DNA of 64,000 bases from Globodera rostochiensis (taxonomy: Eukaryota > Nematoda > Chromadorea > Rhabditida > Heteroderidae), in assembly GCA_018350325.1 (NCBI GenBank), contig JAEVLN010000042.1, positions 310,001 through 374,000 of the forward strand. The letters run 5' to 3'. The translations under genes were made by a program, and so were the position numbers. Below are positions 20,859-31,698 of the stretch, one piece after another. Every line of letters begins with the position of its first letter. Within the stretch, counting starts at the first letter, position 1. The notes below the pieces were generated by a model that had not been told where the DNA came from, did not search any database, and worked only from the letters and a program-made list of their open reading frames with translations.

Positions 20859-21639
20859 GAGTAGGGGTCATTACCGTCTCGCCAGTACCGTCTCGCCATT
20901 ACCGTCTGGCCATTACCGTCTGGCCATTACCGTCTTAGGGCCATTACCGTCTGGCCGGTCGAGTCCCAGGTACAAAAAAAGCGGACTAAGTCCCACCCAA
21001 AAAAAAATGTTTCTAGAATTTTCATTAGCAAAATTTTTATCTGATTATGAAGCATTTGTAAACAAATAACATGTTAGCGAAACAAATTAAAAGGGCAAAA
21101 ATCAGTAAAATTTTACGAACGACACCGATTTTGTTAAAGAATGTTTCAGAAACAGAAATCAAACAACTTGGATTAGGAATTCGTTAAGCTTAGGCCTAAG
21201 CCACCCTGGCTTGGGGTTCGTTAGGCTTAGGCCTAGCCACTCTGAACTTAAGTTCCTACCCTACTAAAAATCATGAAATTTGGTAATATAAACTGAACGA
21301 TGTCACTTTGTAAACAAAGAAAAAGAAAAAAGCAAAAAAACTATTCAAAAGCGGGTAGAAGCTTAAAAGATGTAAATTGTATTCGAAAATCTAATTTTGC
21401 TTTATATTTAATCAAATTTCGCGCTCCAAACAAATAAAAATAACGCATGAATTTGTGGTGAGACGGGAGTGGCCCTTTTTGTACTGAGACGGTAATGGCC
21501 AGACGGTAACGGCCAGACGGTAATGGCCCTAAGACGGTAATGGCCAGACGGTAATGGCCAGACGGTAATGGCCCTAAGACGGTAATGGCCAGACGGTAAT
21601 GGCCAGACGGTACTGGCGAGACGGTACTGGCCCGCTTCG
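20859..21639. mobile_element. Foldback element, 781 bp, with tandemly iterated ends
   Basis: The left end carries repeated ATTACCGTCTGGCC / GTACCGTCTCGCC units (20,869-20,960). The right end carries the same units inverted (GACGGTAATGGCCA, 21,485-21,635). The perfect 9-bp duplication TGCTCGAAC flanks it at 20,850-20,858 and 21,640-21,648. The middle is AT-rich and includes TTAGGC-like repeats at about 21,190-21,235. A 9-bp duplication with iterated terminal inverted repeats matches the architecture of the MULE at 23,287, so a non-autonomous MULE is likely. Confidence 0.8.
21185..21260. repeat. TTAGGC-like palindromic cluster
   Basis: Contains GCTTAGGCCTAAGCC and TTAGGCTTAGGCCTAGCC, units of the nematode telomere repeat meeting head to head, with CCACCCTGGCTTGGGGTTCG between. 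The same cluster recurs inverted at 63,690-63,740. Confidence 0.6.
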
Positions 21640-21784
21640 TGCTCGAACATACTTTGGACAGCATCCCAATACTCCTTGTACATATTTGTTATTATAATTA
21701 ATTATTTGAGATTTTTGATTGAATATTCGTTTTAAGCAGCTAAGAAATAAGAAATGGTTAACATTTTAATTAAATAAAGCGATA

Positions 21785-22063
21785 ATGGATCGAAAAAGCA
21801 TTCATTATTTGTTTAGTTGTCCTGGAGCGTTCAAGCCAAACTGTAACGTTTTTGACTGTAACTGTGTCGGATGCGAGTACACCTACTTAAAATCGCGTGG
21901 ATGCCGTCTCGAAGAAGTCCGATGCAGCTGTTACTACTGTTGCGACCCGAAGTATGCCGAAAGCTGCCCGAACGGATGCCGCAATTGTCTTTGGGACGGG
22001 TCAGGTGGTTGCTCTCCCCCGTTCAAGTATGATTTTGAGGAAACTAAACACACCTCTAAATAG
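21785..22063 (+). CDS. Cysteine-rich small protein, hypothetical
   Basis: A 92-codon frame with 14 cysteines between residues 12 and 76, including CNVFDCNCVGC, CRLEEVRCSCYYCC and CPNGCRNC. No hydrophobic leader follows the first methionine, so a secreted protein would need an upstream exon that I cannot see. I do not recognise the family. Cysteine density and low similarity to the surrounding repeat words argue for a real coding exon, but the AT-rich flanks give no clear promoter or acceptor. It could be the last exon of a longer gene. Confidence 0.45.
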   Translation: MDRKSIHYLFSCPGAFKPNCNVFDCNCVGCEYTYLKSRGCRLEEVRCSCYYCCDPKYAESCPNGCRNCLWDGSGGCSPPFKYDFEETKHTSK

Positions 22064-22077
22064 TGCCGAAGGGGGAG

Positions 22078-22205
22078 CGGGGGGGATACCCGGTCAAACC
22101 GGGGACGGACAAACCGGGGATTTCCGTTTTCGGGAATGGGCAAACCGGGGAACGGGGATGGGATTAGAATGGCCGGGGACCTCAGGTTTTCCCCGCCCCC
22201 CGGCT
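22078..22205. repeat. CCGGGGA word array
   Basis: Iterated CAAACCGGGGA / CCGGGGAC words, resembling the interiors of the hAT-type elements, but I find no matched termini. It directly follows the cysteine-rich frame. Confidence 0.5.
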
Positions 22206-22501
22206 TCTAAACGAATTAATTTGGTTTTTTAAATACAGATTCGAATTCTATGCACCAGAAAACCCCGGAAACAATTTTTGCCAATATTTTATCGAAAAAT
22301 TAAAATCGATTTTTTGAAAAATTTAAATTCAGTCCGGGGTTCGAAATCGGGAAAAATGAAAGTCAGATTCAAAATCTACGTGCCCAAAAACCACTTAAGC
22401 ACTTTTTAAGGAGTTTCAATTAATGAGAGATCCTCATTCTTTAGGACTGCCTCTAAAAATACATTAAGCACTTATTTTTAAATAGCAATTCTTTATCTTC
22501 A

Positions 22502-22794
22502 ATGCTGGAATTGGAACAAAATGCGCGAGAAGACTTCGACATGGTAATTATGGCAATTTATGTTTTATTGACTGATCAAATTGCAATTTATAGGTCGATG
22601 TTGACAAGAACGGGAGCATTTCGTTGAATGAGGCCATTGCCTATTTGAGGTCAAAAGCAAATGGCACATTGCCCAAACATCTTGCCAAGAACATGTCCTG
22701 GTTTGCCGACATCGACCTCAATGGCAACAATCAAATTGAACCCGGAGAGTTTGACCGATCGCTTATTGGAGTCGACGATCAGACGAGCGGATGA
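22502..22794 (+). CDS. Small EF-hand protein (two EF hands)
   Basis: Exon 1 22,502-22,543, a 50-bp intron (GTAATT...TATAG, 22,544-22,593), exon 2 22,594-22,794. Together they encode 80 residues in frame. The first calcium loop is DVDKNGSISLNE and the second is DLNGNNQIEPGE; both have acidic or amide residues at positions 1, 3 and 5, isoleucine at 8 and glutamate at 12. The canonical glycine at position 6 is replaced by Asn in the second loop. It is a calcium-binding protein by family knowledge; partners and location are unknown. An AAATAG acceptor lies 29 bp upstream of the ATG, so the visible part may be the C-terminal two-thirds of a longer protein whose first exon I could not identify. Confidence 0.75.
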
Positions 22795-22813
22795 ATAAAG
22801 AAAATGGCATTAC

Positions 22814-22925
22814 TAGGGCTGCAAAAAATATGCACATAAAATCTTGAAATATGCGCATAAAATATGCACCAAAAATTGCAAAATATGCACATAAAATGAA
22901 AAAATATGCACATAAATTTTTCCAA
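22814..22925 (+). repeat. ATATGCACATAAA array, left block
   Basis: Begins with an hAT-like terminus TAGGGCTGCAAAAAATATGC and continues with several ATATGCACATAAAAT units. The same units in the same orientation reappear at 25,902-25,990, beyond the MULE. Confidence 0.6.
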
Positions 22926-23019
22926 ATTCAATATAAAATTTCCCCAAAATTCTTCAAATTCATTTAACACTGGTTAAAATTGCTGATGAGATACATATTC
23001 AAAATTTCAAGTGTTTTGG

Positions 23020-23215
23020 CGTCTTTTTTGAACTTTTGTGACTATTTTGTCATTTGTGACGATTTTTTTGAACTTTTGTGACTATTTTGGCATTTTGACG
23101 ACTTTTTTGAACTTTTGTGACTATTTTGGCATTTTTGACGACTTTTTTGAACTTTTGTGACGATTTTGGCATTTTTTTGAACTTTTGTGATTATTTTGCG
23201 CTTTTTTCAAAAAAT
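23020..23215 (+). repeat. 40-bp AT-rich minisatellite
   Basis: About four to five copies of a 40-bp unit beginning GAACTTTTGTGACTATTTTG and ending TTTTTGACGACTTTTTT. Confidence 0.8.
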
Positions 23216-23277
23216 TTCTAAGATTCTTGACAAGATCACAAATTTTTTGCAAAATGCCAAAAATATGCACATAAAAT

Positions 23278-23286
23278 GAAAAAAAT
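23278..23286. repeat. Target-site duplication of the MULE (left)
   Basis: GAAAAAAAT, identical to 25,893-25,901. Nine bases is the length typical of MULE insertions. Confidence 0.85.
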
Positions 23287-23532
23287 GGTGTCAACCCAAC
23301 TCATCACCACCCAACTCATCACTACCCAACTCATCACCACCCAACTCATCACCACCCAACTCATCACCACACCCAACTCATCACCACCCAACTCATCACC
23401 ACACCCAACTCATCACCATACCCAACTCATCACCATTGAATTTTTTAAAAATGAACGCCCACAGGGTTTTGTGTTTAGCTGGCTGGTGCATCTGGCGCTT
23501 TTGTTATTTTAAATCTTCCTTCCTGATTGAAT
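23287..23532 (+). repeat. MULE left terminal inverted repeat
   Basis: Starts GGTGTCAACCCAACTCATC, then iterated CACCACCCAACTCAT units, then a unique segment shared with the right TIR (GCCCACAGGGTTTTGTG to CCTGATTGAAT). Confidence 0.9.
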
Positions 23533-23749
23533 TGTTGGCCCTGTTCAAATTAAGTAGATTCTTTTGTGAATTTAAATATCCTTTAGCTATTATGTGCTTC
23601 TCCGATTAGATAGATGCTTTCGAATGGACTCATTGAACGACATGTCCGACATCTGCGAACAAAGCTAAGATTTTTGAAATTCGAGCGTTCGCTTTGTTTG
23701 TAAAAGTATTTAAGGTTTTTGGGAGGCAACTGCTTTTTCTCCCAGTTCA

Positions 23750-25441
23750 ATGGCCAATTTCATCCAGACTCAACGAGGAGGACGAAAGCTGCTCTATGAA
23801 GGTTATAGCTACAATAAGCTGAAGGAAGCTGCAGATGGAAGGACCTATTGGAGATGCGACCTATTTCAGAGGGAAAAATGTCCTGGCTTTGCGCATTCGG
23901 ACCAAAACAACCATATCACTGTATGTTTTGGACATTAAAATCAAAATGTTGAACCTCAAGTCACCTGTGATTTTTCAATATAATGAACCAGTGGCACTGC
24001 TACAGCTTATGGTTAAAAACCGGAAGAATTTATAATTTTAAAAATGATGTAAGGTGACACGTCAACATACACATGCTCCATCCCCCACTCGCCTTGAACT
24101 ACAGACCATTCACCAAAACATCAAAAAAGCTCCAACCGCAGGCAATAACCCTCCAAGGAACATTGTCTCTGTAGCGTTGGAAGGAATAAGCGACGAAGCC
24201 AAAAGCCAATTACCAAAAATGGTAAATTTGGAGAAGACTGCCAGTAGACAACGCAATGCAATGGGCCTCCGACCTGCAATTCCACACTCCCTTTCCGGTT
24301 TATTTTTTGAAAGTTAAACACGGTACAAGACTATCGCGAATTCACCTAGAAACTCGTTCATCTTTTCGTTTTTCGGAACAACTAAAGTCAACCAAATTGA
24401 CCCTAGGTAAACCTCTCAGAGTTTGTAATACCCGACCAACTACGACGTACCCGCACTGCCCGCGAAGAACATTTTGTCATGGCTGATTCTGGAGTGGAGG
24501 ACACTGCACGCATTGTTATTTTTGGTTGTAGAACAGATTTTCACCGTCTGGTTCAATGCTCAACGTGGGTGGTCGACGGAACGTTCAAATCAGCACCCGA
24601 GTTATGGTATCAGATTTGGGTAATCCACGGGATGTTTAGGGGAAGGGTTATGCCATTTGTCTATGCCTTACTCCCAAATAAACAACAATGCACCTACGAA
24701 CGCGCACTTGAACGAATTTTGTCGGGAATTGACGACGTTCGCCCTGGCTGGCGCCCAACAACACTTGTCATCGACTTTGAAAAAGCCGAAATGAATGCTT
24801 TTGAGCGATTAATTCCTGGAATTGCAACGCATGGATGTTATTTTCACTTCAATCAAAGCATTTGGCGACAGATACAGAATCTGGGTTTGTCAGGATTTTA
24901 TCTTGAGAATGCCGAATTCCGAAGTTCCTTAAAATGTTTTGCTGCGTTGGCTTTTCTCCCAGTTCAGGATGTTCAGAATGCATTCAACGCCATAGCTAAT
25001 GGGCTAATCGAGGATTTCCAGGACGGAGATGAAGGTGAAATGACTGGTGCCATAACTAATTTTCTTGATTATTTCGAGAAGAATTGGGTAGGCCGTCAAC
25101 GAATCAATCCCCGTTTTCCGGTGCGCATGTGGAACTGCCATGATATTACTTTGGAAGGGCTGCCTCGCACCTCGAATTCAGCAGAGTCTTGGCATCACGC
25201 GTTTGCTTCAATTTTTAATTCTCACCACCCTAATCCTTATAAACTTGTTGAAGGTCTTCTCCGTGAACAGGTTCGAGTCGATTTTACATGCACGCGTCTT
25301 GAAGCGGGAGAGCAAGTTGAGCAATTCAGCCGGATTGAATACAAACAGGCGAATGAGCGGTTGTTGGCACTAATTGGTGAGAACAGAAATGGAGGCGATT
25401 TTTTGCGGGCATGCACTTTTTATATTCATTATGGAGGTTGA
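23750..25441 (+). CDS. MULE transposase with N-terminal FLYWCH zinc finger
   Basis: Three exons, 23,750-23,920, 24,054-24,297 and 24,420-25,441, total 1,437 nt (478 residues) with compatible phases. Introns start GTATGT and GTTTAT and end AAG and CAG. Exon 1 and the start of exon 2 form a FLYWCH finger: YNKLKEAADGRTYWRCD, KCPGFAH, then QHTHAPS. Exon 3 holds the DDE nuclease fold: first Asp in WVVDGTFKS, second in LVIDFEKAEMNAF, the C..H motif HGCYFHFNQSIW, and the catalytic Glu in SNSAESWHH. By family knowledge it cuts and joins the element ends in the nucleus; the FLYWCH finger probably binds the TIRs. No stop or frameshift is seen. The start is the first ATG after a TCCCAG string; an upstream non-coding exon is possible. 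Confidence 0.9.
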
Positions 25442-25646
25442 AATTATGCATCCTAAATATTCATTTTTGACTAACATGTAAGATATCTTTTTTGGCTTAT
25501 TTGGCATCAAACCAAGGCTGTGTAATTTTATTTCTAAACATTTTTAAGTTTTAATATGATTGGGTAATAAACAGAATTTTTTTCGTTAAAGTCTCTCGAT
25601 ATTGTGTGTATCTGAATAAACTTCCTTTTTTTTATACATATCTGTT

Positions 25647-25892
25647 ATTCAATCAGGAAGGAAGATTTAAAATAACAAAAGCGCCAGATGCACCAGCCAG
25701 CTAAACACAAAACCCTGTGGGCGTTCATTTTTAAAAAATTCAATGGTGATGAGTTGGGTATGGTGATGAGTTGGGTGTGGTGATGAGTTGGGTGGTGATG
25801 AGTTGGTTGGTGATGAGTTGGGTATGGTGATGAGTTGGGTGGTGATGAGTTGGGTAGTGATGAGTTGGGTGGTGATGAGTTGGGGGAGACCC
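25647..25892 (-). repeat. MULE right terminal inverted repeat
   Basis: Inverse of the left TIR; the terminal array reads GGTGATGAGTTGGGT repeated, ending TGGGGGAGACCC. The number and spacing of units differ from the left end, so the iterated part evolves by unit gain and loss. Confidence 0.9.
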
Positions 25893-25901
25893 GAAAAAAA
25901 T

Positions 25902-25990
25902 ATGCACATAAATAGCGAAATATGCACAAATATGCAAATATGCACATAAATCGCGAAATATGCAAAAATATGCAAAATATGCACATGGAA
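25902..25990 (+). repeat. ATATGCACATAAA array, right block
   Basis: Several ATATGCACATAAAT and AAATATGCAAAT units, same orientation as 22,814-22,925. Together with the duplication they show that the MULE inserted into a pre-existing array. Confidence 0.7.
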
Positions 25991-26351
25991 ATGCGTTCTA
26001 GAAGCTTCAAACCAAGCTGAAAACATTTTATTCAAATTTTTACCGATTTCTCACGCTTTGCAACTTTAATTTATCTTTTTTTAAAACAAAAATGATGAAA
26101 AAAAGTACAGAAAATTTTGTATAAGATCCAACAAGATTTACCCTCTAACAAAAAATCCTTCCTTCCAAAAACATTGAGGCAGAATTTGAAGAAGTTCATC
26201 CGACCAGTTGATTGGAACTAAGACAGTAATTTTAAAAATTATTGATTTAATTTTTAAAATATTTTTTTGCAATATTTTTTACCTTTGTAGAAAAATTCGT
26301 AAGCCCAGTGAGAACAGTTAAAATTGACTGGATCGTATGAGTCCCTTCCAG
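25991..26351. other. AT-rich, nothing recognised
   Basis: Low-complexity A/T sequence between the transposon flank and the possible exon at 26,352. Confidence 0.4.
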
Positions 26352-26715
26352 GCATTCAAATTTTTTCAAAAATATTTTTGGCCTCAAAATCATTCAAAAA
26401 GCAGAAACTTACTACGAAAAGCAACCCAAATTGTCTCTCGATTTTAAATGCTTCTCTGATCATTCGGTTTTTACCGTTAAATCATCCATCCCGAATGTTG
26501 AAGAGTTGATGATGATGACGATGCCCCATGACAATGATGTTTTGTTGATGTGTACAGTGTCAACGGACAAATTAAACTTAAAAAAATTAAATATATTTTT
26601 CGCTCTGCACCAATCGGGTGTAAATAAAATCACATGTGATTTAATTATAATTCGCATTGTATTTCACTGCTCTAAAATTAAAACGAAAAATAAAACTGTA
26701 ATGGATAAAGGCTAA
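26352..26715 (+). CDS. Hypothetical terminal exon
   Basis: After an acceptor CCCTTCCAG the second-base frame is open for about 120 codons to a TAA at 26,713, reading HSNFFKNIFGLKIIQKAE, then EKQPKLSLDFKCFSDHSVFT and STDKLNLKKLNIFFALHQSG. Composition looks protein-like (mixed hydrophobic and charged, alternating strand-like pattern), unlike the neighbouring repeats. I recognise no domain. An upstream exon would be needed and none is evident, so this may be a fragment. Confidence 0.3.
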
Positions 26716-26904
26716 TTGAGTTCGATGGCACAATATAATGACGGGAAAGCCAATAATTCAATGTTTTAATCTCTCTCATTTTACTATCTGTTTGCGGGGA
26801 TTGGCCCCTTTCCCTTCGACTACAGTATCCCTTTTTGGCCTTACCCGCCGGCCGAGCAAAGAGATTTAGACAACACAAATACAATTAAATAGGGTTTCCC
26901 AAGT

Positions 26905-27015
26905 GTCCGTCTTCCAAGCCTCCTCCGTTCTCGACCAGTTGCTGATGTCCGTCCTCCAGTCAGGCGTCCGTCCGCGAGTCCGCCCACCTGCTGCAGGTGT
27001 CCGCCCTCGCCGTGT
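26905..27015. repeat. GTCCGYC word array
   Basis: Loose iteration of GTGTCCGTC, TGTCCGTCC and CGTCCGTCC words. No termini found. Confidence 0.4.
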
Positions 27016-27036
27016 TGGGCCTCAACCATTTCAGGT

Positions 27037-27110
27037 AGTGATGCTCGAGACCTAATTACCGAGACTCGAGACCGATGCGAGTTCCCACTCAAACCCCGAG
27101 ACCATTTTGA
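27037..27110. repeat. TAGTGATGCTCGAGACC word element (partial)
   Basis: Starts TAGTGATGCTCGAGACCTAA and contains CGAGACTCGAGACC words. The reverse of this terminus lies near 13,130-13,155. Confidence 0.5.
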
Positions 27111-27398
27111 ATATTTTAATAAAAATTTCGCTTTTGCAGTTTTGGATAAATTTTTTGCCAATACTGGCGGTTTAGATTCGCCTAACGAGGGGAACACCCA
27201 TCACTACTGTCAGTACAGTACTCAGCAAATCACTTTCAAACAATGCCTATCGTGTAGAGAGAACCCTCGATTTACTTCTTTTAAATTTTCGGCTTTTTCG
27301 CCTAACGAAAAATGCAATACAGGCACGCCCTCGTGGTGCTCCCGCCATTCTTCGTCTTTCCGCCCACTCCCGTCCTGTTTAATTCCTTCCGCACCCAG

Positions 27399-27498
27399 CG
27401 CCAGAGAAGTCCAATACTGAGGCGGATAAAGCAGCGCCAGAGAGAAGTCCAGTACTGAGGCGGCCAAAGCAGCGCCAGAGAGAAGTCCAGTACTGAGG
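27399..27498 (+). repeat. 38-bp tandem repeat, about 2.5 copies
   Basis: Unit GCAGCGCCAGAGAGAAGTCC followed by AGTACTGAGGCGGCCAAA. The first copy has small differences (AATACTGAGGCGGATAAA). Confidence 0.8.
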
Positions 27499-28020
27499 AG
27501 GAAGTACTATTTTAGTCACCAAAAAATAAAAGACTAAAAAATAGTCACTATTTTATTCCTCCATTTTTGGGTCAACATTAAAATTCAACAAACTTTTATA
27601 TATTTTTATAGAAAATTTAAAGCAAAAAGCACTTTTATATGATACAGTTTAAAAGGGAGTAAATAACGGTTTATTAAACTTCGCCGTAGCTTGCGCGACA
27701 CCAAGTTATCTGATTTACAATTTGCCTCTATTATTCTTTGAAGATTCTAAAAAATCAATGTATATGCATTGGAATTGCACTTTTAATTATTCTTATGAGT
27801 CCTGCATCGGCTAAAATACAAATTTACTTGAAGATAGTATAGTTTCTAAAAAAAAAAAATTATTCTTCAATCTGTATATTTAGGCTCCATATTTATTTAT
27901 GTCCTTAGGAACCATAATGGGAACAAAACTTTAAAATTGGAGCTCATTGTGACTGAATTGTACCAATTTATTATATGTCTAATTATCAAAAATGGGAAAC
28001 AGCTGTTTAAAGTAGAATAT

Positions 28021-28182
28021 CTATGCATAGCCTGTGTCGATTAACGCGCTTTTGTCGTCATTTTGTAGAGCATAATATTTCCTTTCTATTGGTGTATTGA
28101 TCGTTTTCATTGCAGCATCTTGCGCTGATTTATAGCCAAAAATTGGTAATACCAAGTTACGTAGTTCAAAAGATTTTTTCAT
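28021..28182 (-). CDS. 53-codon open frame in the edge satellite monomer
   Basis: Starts ATG at 28,182 and ends TAG at 28,021-28,023. It reads MKKSFELRNLVLPIFGYKSA and continues DAAMKTINTPIERKYYAL to IDTGYA. The core monomers carry the same frame, two codons shorter, with D to N, A to V, I to F, I to L and S to N changes. All five differences are nonsynonymous, which gives no sign of selection on the protein. Possibly a gene fragment captured by the satellite. I do not recognise the family. Confidence 0.2.
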   Translation of the reverse strand: MKKSFELRNLVLPIFGYKSAQDAAMKTINTPIERKYYALQNDDKSALIDTGYA

Positions 28183-31100
28183 TGCTTAGATTCCGACCGT
28201 TGACGCTTTAATGTGGTAATATGATACAGTTTAAAAGGGTGTAAATCACGGTTTATTAAACTTCGCCGTAGCTTGGCGCGACACCAAGCTATCTGATTTA
28301 CAATTTGCCTCTATTATTCTTTGAAGATTCTAAAAAATCAATGTATATGCATTGGAATTGCACTTTTAATTATTCTTATGAGTCCTGCATCGGCTAAAAT
28401 ACAAATTTACTTGAAGATAGTATAGTTTCTAAAAAAAATAAAAAATTATTCTTCAATCTGTATGTTGAGGCTCCATTTTTATTTATGCCCTTTGAAACCA
28501 TAATGGGAACAAAACTTTAAAATTGGAGCTCATTGTGACTGAATTGTACCAATTTTTTATATGTCTAATTATCAAAAATGGGAAACAGCTGTTTAAAGTA
28601 GAATATCTACGCTTAGCCTGTGTCGATTAACGCGTTTTGTCGTCATTTTGTAGAGCATAATATTTCCTTTCTAATGGTGTATTGAACGTTTTCATTACAG
28701 CATTTTGCGCTGATTTATAGCCAAAAATTGGTAATACCAAGTTACGTAGTTCAAAAGATTTTTTCATTGCTTAGATTCCGACCGTTGACGTTTTAAAGTT
28801 GTAATATGATACAGTTTAAAAGGGAGTAAATAACGGTTTATTAAACTTCGCCGTAGCTTGACGCGACACCAAGCTATCTGATTTACAATTTGCCTCTATT
28901 ATTCTTTGAAGATTCTAAAAAATCAATGTATATGCATTGGAATTGCACTTTTAATTATTCTTATGAGTCCTGCATCGGCTAAAATACAAATTTACTTGAA
29001 GATAGTATAGTTTCTAAAAAAAATAAAAAATTATTCTTCAATCTGTATGTTGAGGCTCCATTTTTATTTATGCCCTTTGAAACCATAATGGGAACAAAAC
29101 TTTAAAATTGGAGCTCATTGTGACTGAATTGTACCAATTTTTTATATGTCTAATTATCAAAAATGGGAAACAGCTGTTTAAAGTAGAATATCTACGCTTA
29201 GCCTGTGTCGATTAACGCGTTTTTGTCGTCATTTTGTAGAGCATAATATTTCCTTTCTAATGGTGTATTGAACGTTTTCATTACAGCATTTTGCGCTGAT
29301 TTATAGCCAAAAATTGGTAATACCAAGTTACGTAGTTCAAAAGATTTTTTCATTGCTTAGATTCCGACCGTTGACGTTTTAAAGTTGTAATATGATACAG
29401 TTTAAAAGGGAGTAAATAATGGTTTATTAAACTTCGCCAGTAGCTTGACGCGACACCAAGCTATCTGATTTACAATTTGCCTCTATTATTCTTTGAAGAT
29501 TCTAAAAAATCAATGTATATGCATTGGAATTGCACTTTTAATTATTCTTATGAGTCCTGCATCGGCTAAAATACAAATTTACTTGAAGATAGTATAGTTT
29601 CTAAAAAAAATAAAAAATTATTCTTCAATCTGTATGTTGAGGCTCCATTTTTATTTATGCCCTTTGAAACCATAATGGGAACAAAACTTTAAAATTGGAG
29701 CTCATTGTGACTGAATTGTACCAATTTTTTATATGTCTAATTATCAAAAATGGGAAACAGCTGTTTAAAGTAGAATATCTACGCTTAGCCTGTGTCGATT
29801 AACGCGTTTTTGTCGTCATTTTGTAGAGCATAATATTTCCTTTCTAATGGTGTATTGAACGTTTTCATTACAGCATTTTGCGCTGATTTATAGCCAAAAA
29901 TTGGTAATACCAAGTTACGTAGTTCAAAAGATTTTTTCATTGCTTAGATTCCGACCGTTGACGTTTTAAAGTTGTAATATGATACAGTTTAAAAGGGAGT
30001 AAATAACGGTTTATTAAACTTCGCCGTAGCTTGACGCGACACCAAGCTATCTGATTTACAATTTGCCTCTATTATTCTTTGAAGATTCTAAAAAATCAAT
30101 GTATATGCATTGGAATTGCACTTTTAATTATTCTTATGAGTCCTGCATCGGCTAAAATACAAATTTACTTGAAGATAGTATAGTTTCTAAAAAAAATAAA
30201 AAATTATTCTTCAATCTGTATGTTGAGGCTCCATTTTTATTTATGCCCTTTGAAACCATAATGGGAACAAAACTTTAAAATTGGAGCTCATTGTGACTGA
30301 ATTGTACCAATTTTTTATATGTCTAATTATCAAAAATGGGAAACAGCTGTTTAAAGTAGAATATCTACGCTTAGCCTGTGTCGATTAACGCGTTTTTGTC
30401 GTCATTTTGTAGAGCATAATATTTCCTTTCTAATGGTGTATTGAACGTTTTCATTACAGCATTTTGCGCTGATTTATAGCCAAAAATTGGTAATACCAAG
30501 TTACGTAGTTCAAAAGATTTTTTCATTGCTTAGATTCCGACCGTTGACGTTTTAAAGTTGTAATATGATACAGTTTAAAAGGGAGTAAATAACGGTTTAT
30601 TAAACTTCGCCGTAGCTTGACGCGACACCAAGCTATCTGATTTACAATTTGCCTCTATTATTCTTTGAAGATTCTAAAAAATCAATGTATATGCATTGGA
30701 ATTGCACTTTTAATTATTCTTATGAGTCCTGCATCGGCTAAAATACAAATTTACTTGAAGATAGTATAGTTTCTAAAAAAAATAAAAAATTATTCTTCAA
30801 TCTGTATGTTGAGGCTCCATTTTTATTTATGCCCTTTGAAACCATAATGGGAACAAAACTTTAAAATTGGAGCTCATTGTGACTGAATTGTACCAATTTT
30901 TTATATGTCTAATTATCAAAAATGGGAAACAGCTGTTTAAAGTAGAATATCTACGCTTAGCCTGTGTCGATTAACGCGTTTTTGTCGTCATTTTGTAGAG
31001 CATAATATTTCCTTTCTAATGGTGTATTGAACGTTTTCATTACAGCATTTTGCGCTGATTTATAGCCAAAAATTGGTAATACCAAGTTACGTAGTTCAAA

Positions 31101-31542
31101 AGATTTTTTCATTGCTTAGATTCCGACCGTTGACGTTTTAAAGTTGTAATATGATACAGTTTAAAAGGGAGTAAATAACGGTTTATTAAACTTCGCCGTA
31201 GCTTGACGCGACACCAAGCTATCTGATTTACAATTTGCCTCTATTATTCTTTGAAGATTCTAAAAAATCAATGTATATGCATTGGAATTGCACTTTTAAT
31301 TATTCTTATGAGTCCTGCATCGGCTAAAATACAAATTTACTTGAAGATAGTATAGTTTCTAAAAAAAATAAAAAATTATTCTTCAATCTGTATGTTGAGG
31401 CTCCATTTTTATTTATGCCCTTTGAAACCATAATGGGAACAAAACTTTAAAATTGGAGCTCATTGTGACTGAATTGTACCAATTTTTTATATGTCTAATT
31501 ATCAAAAATGGGAAACAGCTGTTTAAAGTAGAATATCTACGC

Positions 31543-31698
31543 TTAGCCTGTGTCGATTAACGCGTTTTTGTCGTCATTTTGTAGAGCATAATATTTCCTT
31601 TCTAATGGTGTATTGAACGTTTTCATTACAGCATTTTGCGCTGATTTATAGCCAAAAATTGGTAATACCAAGTTACGTAGTTCAAAAGATTTTTTCAT
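31543..31698 (-). CDS. 51-codon open frame in a core satellite monomer (example)
   Basis: Representative of the frame repeated in almost every core monomer. ATG at 31,698, TAA at 31,543-31,545. The second monomer (near 28,640) has lost one T in the CGCGTTTTTGTCG run and is frameshifted. Expression is unknown; a repeated frame inside a homogenised satellite can be conserved simply because the DNA is. Confidence 0.15.
   Translation of the reverse strand: MKKSFELRNLVLPIFGYKSAQNAVMKTFNTPLERKYYALQNDDKNALIDTG

Larger units (their letters stand above)
23287..25892 (+). mobile_element. Autonomous MULE transposon, 2,606 bp
   Basis: Flanked by a perfect 9-bp duplication GAAAAAAAT. Terminal inverted repeats of 246 bp each (23,287-23,532 and 25,647-25,892) begin with arrays of ACTCATCACCACCCA-type units and end internally at CCTGATTGAAT. 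It encodes one complete transposase between the repeats. The target was an ATATGCACATAAAATG array. Intact coding, near-identical TIRs and perfect duplication suggest recent movement. Confidence 0.92.
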
